9,301 nucleotides of DNA, taken from positions 1 through 9,301 of the forward strand of contig JAILQA010000407.1 in assembly GCA_024699205.1 (NCBI GenBank), read 5' to 3'. Under the pieces are notes generated by a model. It ran no database searches, had not been told where the DNA came from, and saw nothing but the letters and a program-made list of their open reading frames with translations. This DNA comes from Treponema sp. (GTDB taxonomy: Bacteria > Spirochaetota > Spirochaetia > Treponematales > Treponemataceae). The position numbers and the translations under genes were made by a program. This document shows, one piece after another, positions 4,698-9,301 of this stretch. Within the stretch, counting starts at the first letter, position 1. Every line of letters starts with the position of its first letter.

Positions 4698-5396
4698 ATG
4701 TTTGATGTAAGATTTCTTTTAAAAACCTTTGCATTGTTGTGGACAGCAGTTCCTACAACCCTGCTTATTACAATAGTTTCTCTTATTTTTGGAGCTTTAT
4801 TCGGATTTTTACTTGCTCTTGCCCGCATCTATAATGTAAAAGTTCTTAAGCAGCTTGGTACTGTTTATGTTTCTTTTATGAGAGGAACACCAGTTGTTCT
4901 GCAGATTCTTGTGGTTTATTCTGTTTTTCCATCCTTTCTTAATTCGCTTGTAAAACAGTCAGGAAGCAGCTTTAACGTTTTCGACATTAATCCGATTTTG
5001 TATGCATTTATTGTTTTTTCGCTGAATACAACGGCAACGCTATCGGAAGTTTTTCGTTCTGCATTGCTTACAATAAATAAGGGGCAGCTTGAAGCAGGCT
5101 ACACCAGCGGACTTACAGGTTTTCAAACTTACAAAAGAATCATTCTTCCGCAGGCTTTTGTTGCAGCACTTCCAAATCTTTGTAATGCAACTGTGGGACT
5201 TATAAAAAATACTTCGCTTGCTTTTATGATGACAGTAAAAGATATCACTGCTGTTGCAAAGATTGAAGCATCTTACGGCTACAATTATATCGAATCTTAT
5301 CTTGATATTTTTGTAATTTATATAATTATCTGTTCCATTGTTCAGTATCTCTTCAAATTATGGGAACATAAGGTTTCAATTTACAAGAGAGCGTGA
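4698..5396 (+). CDS. Amino-acid ABC importer permease, second subunit
   Basis: A 232-residue partner permease, homologous to its neighbour. It has a hydrophobic N-terminal helix (about 18-43), the [14 protein letters not shown] segment (61-74) carrying the R-x-TP signature, and an EAA loop at about 130-151 ([13 protein letters not shown], then YKRIILPQ), followed by [20 protein letters not shown], typical of the family. Further helices lie at about 100-118 and 201-219. The ATG has AGGAGG (4687-4692) five bases upstream, with only nine bases after the previous stop, and the ATPase gene follows 13 bases after this one. It transports the ligand delivered by the binding protein. There is no sign of truncation; both permeases have the usual family length. 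Confidence 0.9.
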   Translation: MFDVRFLLKTFALLWTAVPTTLLITIVSLIFGALFGFLLALARIYNVKVLKQLGTVYVSFMRGTPVVLQILVVYSVFPSFLNSLVKQSGSSFNVFDINPILYAFIVFSLNTTATLSEVFRSALLTINKGQLEAGYTSGLTGFQTYKRIILPQAFVAALPNLCNATVGLIKNTSLAFMMTVKDITAVAKIEASYGYNYIESYLDIFVIYIIICSIVQYLFKLWEHKVSIYKRA

Positions 5397-5409
5397 AAAG
5401 GAGGAAAAT

Positions 5410-6162
5410 ATGCTTAAGGTAACAAACGTACATAAATCATTTGGAAAGAACGAAATCTTAAAAGGGGTAAATCTTAATGTAAATAAGGGTGATGTAGTTG
5501 TAATTCTTGGACCTTCTGGTTCTGGTAAGACTACGCTGCTTCGTACTCTAGATTTTCTTGAAACAGCAGATCAAGGTGAACTTGACTTTGATGATGTTCA
5601 CACAAGTCTTTCACACGCAAGCAAAAAGACAATTCTGAGTGTTCGCCGAAAAACCGGTTTTGTATATCAGAATTACAATCTTTTTGCAAATAAAACTGCA
5701 ATTGAAAATGTTATGGAAGGGCTTGTGACGGCAAGAAAGATTCCTAAAGATAAGTCCCGTGAAATTGCAGAAGGGGCTTTGAAAAAGGTTGGACTATTAG
5801 ACCGCAAAGATTTTTATCCTTCACAACTTTCTGGCGGACAGCAGCAGCGTGTAGGAATTGCCCGTGCTATTGCAATTAATCCGGATGTAGTTTTATTTGA
5901 TGAGCCTACAAGTGCTTTGGATCCGGAATTGGTTGGAGAAGTTCTTTCTGCAATAAAAGAGCTTGCAAGGGAAGGAACCACTATGATTGTAGTCACTCAC
6001 GAAATGAGTTTTGCCGAAGAGGTGGCTACACAGGTTGTATTTATGGAAGGTGGAGTTGTCGTAGAGCAGGGTAGTCCGGAAGATATTTTCTATAGACCTA
6101 AGGAAGAACGAACCCGTAAATTTCTGGAAAGAATTCTCAATAGAGTTGAGTATGTTATTTAA
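5410..6162 (+). CDS. Amino-acid ABC importer ATPase
   Basis: A 250-residue cytoplasmic ATPase that powers the importer. All motifs are intact: Walker [10 protein letters not shown] (34-42), Q-loop Gln87 (VYQNYNLF), signature LSGGQQQR (140-147), Walker B VVLFDEP (160-166) with Glu165, D-loop SALD (168-171) and switch His197 (VTHEM). The sequence is of the polar amino-acid (GlnQ/HisP/TcyN) subfamily. There is no C-terminal NIL or ACT-like regulatory domain of the kind found in MetN methionine ATPases, which argues for a PAAT-type importer and against a MetNIQ system. The ATG at 5410 follows AAGGAGG (5398-5404) by five bases; an upstream ATT at 5338 in the same frame would overlap the permease gene and is rejected. 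The next gene starts 38 bases later without a terminator. Confidence 0.93.
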   Translation: MLKVTNVHKSFGKNEILKGVNLNVNKGDVVVILGPSGSGKTTLLRTLDFLETADQGELDFDDVHTSLSHASKKTILSVRRKTGFVYQNYNLFANKTAIENVMEGLVTARKIPKDKSREIAEGALKKVGLLDRKDFYPSQLSGGQQQRVGIARAIAINPDVVLFDEPTSALDPELVGEVLSAIKELAREGTTMIVVTHEMSFAEEVATQVVFMEGGVVVEQGSPEDIFYRPKEERTRKFLERILNRVEYVI

Positions 6163-6200
6163 TTAGAATAGATTGTTTAATAGAAAAAGGAGATTTGCAT

Positions 6201-7367
6201 ATGAGCTTATCAATTCAAACAAAATGTCTTCATCTTAATCAGTCCGAAAATGATGGCGATAGCCCCTGTAGTCCCTGTAATCACTACGGCTCAGTTAGTT
6301 TTCCAATTTATCAGACAGCAACTTATGCACATCCTGCTCCCGGGGAAAGTACAGGCTTTGATTATAGTCGCCTCCAGAATCCAACCCGAGAGCATCTTGA
6401 AAAGTTAGTCTGCCAGCTGGAGGGAGGAATTGACTGTTTTGCACTTTCAAGTGGAATGGCAGCTATCACTCTGGTTCTTGAGCTTTTTTCTCCTGGTGAT
6501 CACATTATTGCTGACAGCGATTTATACGGCGGTTCAATCCGTCTTTTTGATAACGTTTCTTCTAAGAATGGTATAAAGTTTACAAGAGTAAATTGTGCAA
6601 CAACAAATCTGGAAACGCTTATCACACCGGCTACAAAAGCAATCTATATCGAAACTCCTACAAATCCTATGATGAATATTACAGATATAAGAGAAGTGAG
6701 CAGGCTTGCAAAAAAATATGGACTTATTTTGATTGTAGACAACACTTTTATGTCCCCTTATTTGCAAAATCCTCTTGAGCTGGGAGCAGATATTGTAATT
6801 CATTCAGGGACAAAATATCTTGCAGGCCATAACGACACTCTTGCTGGTTTTATTATCACAAACAAAGAAGCTATTCGTGAAAAATTACGTTTTCTTATAA
6901 AAACAACAGGTGCAGGGCTTGCTCCATTTGATTGCTGGCTTACACTTCGCGGTATTAAAACTCTTGCAATTCGAATGGAAGCGGCCCAGAAAAATGCAGC
7001 TTTAATTGCAGAGTGGCTTCAGAAGCAAAAATGTGTTACAAAGGTAATATACCCGGGACTTAAAGACCATCCGGGCCACGAAATACAAAAAAAACAGGCT
7101 CGTGGATTTGGAGCAATGGTAACGTTCAATGTCGAAAGTGAAGGAAAGGCCAAGGAAATTTTAAAAAAAGTCAGGCTGATTCAATTTGCCGAAAGCCTTG
7201 GTGGTGTTGAGTCGCTTATAACTTATCCTGTTACTCAGACTCATGCCGATGTACCAGAGGAAATCCGCGAGGCAAATGGAATTACACGGGCAACTCTTAG
7301 GCTTTCAGTTGGAATTGAAAACGCAGAAGACTTAATAAAAGATTTAGAGGAGGCATTAAATGGCTAA
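6201..7367 (+). CDS. PLP-dependent Cys/Met metabolism enzyme (cystathionine gamma-synthase/lyase family)
   Basis: A 388-residue fold-type I PLP enzyme. The Schiff-base lysine is Lys205 in HSGTKYLAGHND. Asp180 (IVDNTF) should contact the pyridine nitrogen, and Tyr55/Arg57 (FDYSRLQNPTR) bind the phosphate of the partner subunit. SSGMAAI (83-89) and the C-terminal SLGGVESLITYP, QTHA and LRLSVGIE blocks are hallmarks of the gamma-family. Members make or split cystathionine, use O-acylhomoserine with sulfide, or cleave methionine, and sequence by eye does not separate these. The context favours homocysteine/cysteine interconversion. The N-terminus carries a Cys-x-x-Cys pair (Cys23, Cys26) before the usual SVSFPIYQTATY block; whether it binds metal or is incidental is unknown. 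The ATG has AAAGGAG eight bases upstream. The 3' end overlaps the next gene by eight bases, implying translational coupling. Confidence 0.9.
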   Translation: MSLSIQTKCLHLNQSENDGDSPCSPCNHYGSVSFPIYQTATYAHPAPGESTGFDYSRLQNPTREHLEKLVCQLEGGIDCFALSSGMAAITLVLELFSPGDHIIADSDLYGGSIRLFDNVSSKNGIKFTRVNCATTNLETLITPATKAIYIETPTNPMMNITDIREVSRLAKKYGLILIVDNTFMSPYLQNPLELGADIVIHSGTKYLAGHNDTLAGFIITNKEAIREKLRFLIKTTGAGLAPFDCWLTLRGIKTLAIRMEAAQKNAALIAEWLQKQKCVTKVIYPGLKDHPGHEIQKKQARGFGAMVTFNVESEGKAKEILKKVRLIQFAESLGGVESLITYPVTQTHADVPEEIREANGITRATLRLSVGIENAEDLIKDLEEALNG

Positions 7368-8532
7368 GTTTGACAAAATCACCAGCAGAAAAAATACGTT
7401 CGCAATTAAATACGATCTTGCAGAAGCGCGCAATAAACCAGCAGATGTAATAAGCCTGTGGGTTGCCGATATGGATTTTCCAACTGCACCATGCATTCTT
7501 AAAGCTATCAAAAAGCAGGCGCATCACGGAATCTTTGGCTACAGTCGTCCAGACAAGCGCTATTACGATGCTGTGGAAAATTGGTTTCGACAACGCCATA
7601 ATTTTGAGCTTCAGAAGGAGTGGATTGTAAATACTCCCGGAGTTGTTTTTGCAATAGCCGCCGCAATCAGAGCTTTTACAAAAGAAGGGGAGGGGGTGCT
7701 TATCCAAAAACCGGTTTACTATCCTTTTTTTAATACAATTAAGGCTCTAAACCGACGGGTGGTAAATAATCCCTTGTTTCTCCGTAACGGCCATTATGAA
7801 ATTGATTTTGAAGATTTTGAAAAAAAGATTGTTGAGGAAAACGTTAAACTTTTTGTTTTCTGCTCACCTCATAACCCTGGTGGACGTGTCTGGACAAAAA
7901 CTGAACTTGAAAGGCTTTCGGAAATCTGCCTGAAGCATAATGTTCTTGTAGTGTCAGATGAGATTCATTCTGATATTACCTTTGGTGAACATCATCATAC
8001 AGTTTATGCAAGTCTTTCTGAAAAGGCTGCACAGAATTCAATAATCTGCACTTCGCCAAGCAAAACCTTTAATCTTGCAGGTTTGCAGTTTTCAAACATT
8101 ATAATTCCAAATCCAAAAATCAGACTTGCTGTAAAAAAAGAAATTGAATGTACAGGCTATGATGAACCGAATGTTATGGGAATTGTTGCCGCTATAGCTG
8201 CTTATTCAGAAGGCGAAAAATGGTTTGAAGAGGCAAAATCCTATATTCAAAAAAACATGGAGTTTACAAAACACTTCCTAAAAGAAAAACTTCCGAAGGT
8301 TCAGGTTATGGACAGTGAAGGAACTTATCTTTTGTGGCTCGATTTTTCTGCACTGGGACTTTCTGACTCTGAGATTGATGACATTATTGTAAAGAAGGCA
8401 AAAGTCTGGCTGGACAGAGGAACTATGTTTGGAGAGGAAGGGGAATATTTTCAGAGAATTAATGTTGCGACCCCAAGACCTATACTGGAAAAGGCTCTTG
8501 ATAGAATTGCAATGGCTTTTCAGGAAAAGTAG
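7360..8532 (+). CDS. MalY/PatB-type cystathionine beta-lyase / cysteine desulfhydrase (cystalysin-like)
   Basis: A 390-residue PLP aminotransferase-fold C-S lyase. The PLP lysine is Lys235 (SPSKTFNLAG); other cofactor residues are Tyr121 (PVYYPFF), Asn172 (SPHNPGGRVW) and Asp200 (VVSDEIHSD); Arg366 (FQRINVA) should bind the substrate carboxylate. The opening ISRKNT/KYDL pattern, ADMDFPTAP, GYSRPD and EGTYLLWLDF closely parallel T. denticola cystalysin, which releases sulfide, ammonia and pyruvate from cysteine and also acts on cystathionine. Expected activity: beta-elimination of cystathionine to homocysteine, or sulfide release from cysteine or cystine. It has AGGAGG six bases before its ATG, inside the end of the preceding gene, and is the last gene of the operon. 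An alternative family role, maltose-gene regulation as for E. coli MalY, is unlikely here. Confidence 0.9.
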   Translation: MAKFDKITSRKNTFAIKYDLAEARNKPADVISLWVADMDFPTAPCILKAIKKQAHHGIFGYSRPDKRYYDAVENWFRQRHNFELQKEWIVNTPGVVFAIAAAIRAFTKEGEGVLIQKPVYYPFFNTIKALNRRVVNNPLFLRNGHYEIDFEDFEKKIVEENVKLFVFCSPHNPGGRVWTKTELERLSEICLKHNVLVVSDEIHSDITFGEHHHTVYASLSEKAAQNSIICTSPSKTFNLAGLQFSNIIIPNPKIRLAVKKEIECTGYDEPNVMGIVAAIAAYSEGEKWFEEAKSYIQKNMEFTKHFLKEKLPKVQVMDSEGTYLLWLDFSALGLSDSEIDDIIVKKAKVWLDRGTMFGEEGEYFQRINVATPRPILEKALDRIAMAFQEK

Positions 8533-8546
8533 AGATAAAGAATCAA

Positions 8547-9301
8547 TTATTTTCCCTGCAGACTTTCTTCCTTTTTAAGTTCGCGCTTGTTTTTATACAT
8601 TTCTTTGTCTGCTCGATTAAAGATTTCTGAAATAAGCCTGTCTTTTTTAGGAACATATTCAGCTATTCCACAAGCCAGAATTGGCCCGGATTTTGATTTT
8701 AGATTTTCTAGAACCTGGGCGCGGAAGCTTTTTATCAGGTTTTCTTTGTTGGAATAATCATTACCTCTCAAAAATACAACGAATTCATCTCCTCCAACTC
8801 TAAATACCGGACTATGAACGAAGGTATCGCACAACAGTTTTGCCGATTTTTTGATGTATTCATCACCCGCGGCATGACCTTCTGTATCATTTATTTTTTT
8901 GAGATTATTTGTATCACACAAAACAAGTGCAAAAGGAAGATAATCCATTCCGTTGTCGATATTTGTCTGAACTGATTTTTCCAGTTCCTTATAGGCGGTC
9001 TTGTTTTTTACTCCGGTAAGTTCGTCGCGTCGGGCAAGTTCCTTTTCGGTATTAAGTGCCTTGAGCTGCTGTTTTTCTTTTTTGACTTCATCATTTATAT
9101 TTTCAATGCCAATGATAAAATGAGTTCCATTAGAAGTTTTGCGGACGGTCATTCTGACATAATGTGTTTGCTTGAAGGCCACAATCCTGTAATCGATGCT
9201 GCAGCTGTTCTGCTTCGTTAGGGTGCTGATTAAATGATCTTTGTTGACAAAGTCACGGACGAGGTCACGGTCACTTTTATGAACAATATTTGAAATATCT
9301 G
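8547..9301 (-). CDS. Diguanylate cyclase (GGDEF) with PAS-like sensor part, N-terminus beyond the window
   Basis: The frame is open to the right edge, so the true start lies outside; 250 residues are visible. The GTG at 9182 is an internal codon, since the peptide upstream continues in frame as PAS-like sequence (ending YRIV, then HYVRMTVRKTSNGTHFIIGIENI). A charged helix (VKKEKQQLKALNTEKELARR) links it to a full GGDEF domain: DELTGVKNK, LVLCDTNNLKKIND, GHAAGDEY, then FRVGGDEF with the GGDEF at 8795-8781. The active-site motif is intact, so cyclic di-GMP synthesis from two GTP is expected. The RxxD inhibitory site that usually precedes it is replaced (FVHS), so product inhibition there is unlikely. 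The gene converges on the sulfur operon, with 14 bases between stop codons. Nothing ties it to sulfur metabolism. Confidence 0.88.
   Translation of the reverse strand, partial: DISNIVHKSDRDLVRDFVNKDHLISTLTKQNSCSIDYRIVAFKQTHYVRMTVRKTSNGTHFIIGIENINDEVKKEKQQLKALNTEKELARRDELTGVKNKTAYKELEKSVQTNIDNGMDYLPFALVLCDTNNLKKINDTEGHAAGDEYIKKSAKLLCDTFVHSPVFRVGGDEFVVFLRGNDYSNKENLIKSFRAQVLENLKSKSGPILACGIAEYVPKKDRLISEIFNRADKEMYKNKRELKKEESLQGK

Noticed and set aside
6143..6171. Internal promoter before the gamma-family PLP enzyme gene (TTGAGT-N17-TAGATT)
   Set aside because: Both hexamers match the consensus at only four positions in AT-rich DNA, and the tight operon spacing makes an extra promoter unnecessary.
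6534..6803. Several 60-136-codon frames antisense to or overlapping the operon genes
   Set aside because: They lie wholly inside or across strongly supported genes, lack ribosome binding sites and show no family resemblance.
8521..8558. Bidirectional terminator between the convergent genes
   Set aside because: CAGGAAAA and TTTTCCCTG can pair with a bulge, but the loop is about 21 bases and the stem is mostly A-T, so it is too weak to call.

Overview
The window looks like a piece of a host-associated spirochaete chromosome, most likely Treponema. This is inferred from AT-rich coding sequence, a MalY-type C-S lyase that closely resembles T. denticola cystalysin as I remember it, and an integron integrase, a gene known from T. 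denticola. No rRNA or other taxonomic marker is present, so the genus is an inference.

Left part (1-1700, genes on the minus strand). The first 99 bases are the start of a membrane-anchored protein that runs off the window. It has a good promoter and a 120-nt leader that can fold into a multi-helix RNA, possibly with a pseudoknot. Upstream lie an 8-C tract and about 150 bases of odd CA-rich, G-poor low-complexity DNA. Next comes an integron integrase (intI, 451-1659) that carries the IntI-specific insert and an extra N-terminal domain. It appears to be expressed from a leaderless mRNA. I find no convincing attI or attC.

Centre and right (1734-8532, plus strand). This is one compact operon for sulfur amino-acid uptake and cleavage, with seven full-size genes: a zinc-thiol methyltransferase of the UROD/MtaA superfamily; a polar amino-acid ABC importer (periplasmic binding protein, two permeases, ATPase); a cystathionine gamma-synthase/lyase-family PLP enzyme; and a MalY/PatB cystathionine beta-lyase or cysteine desulfhydrase. 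Its control region is rich. A near-perfect sigma-70 promoter (TTGACA-N17-TATATT) is straddled by two 17-bp CCTA-N9-TAGG palindromes. These are followed by a 25-codon leader ORF with a strong ribosome binding site and tandem Cys codons just before its stop. An intercistronic terminator after the binding-protein gene probably sets its excess over the permeases.

How it may work together (inference): a repressor acting on the palindromes and ribosome behaviour at the leader Cys codons sense sulfur or cysteine status. When cysteine is scarce the cell imports a sulfur-containing amino acid. The two PLP enzymes make or break C-S bonds, giving homocysteine, cysteine or sulfide. The methyltransferase puts a methyl group on, or takes one from, a thiol such as homocysteine.

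Right edge (8547-9301, minus strand): a convergent diguanylate cyclase with a PAS-like sensor portion, cut by the window end.
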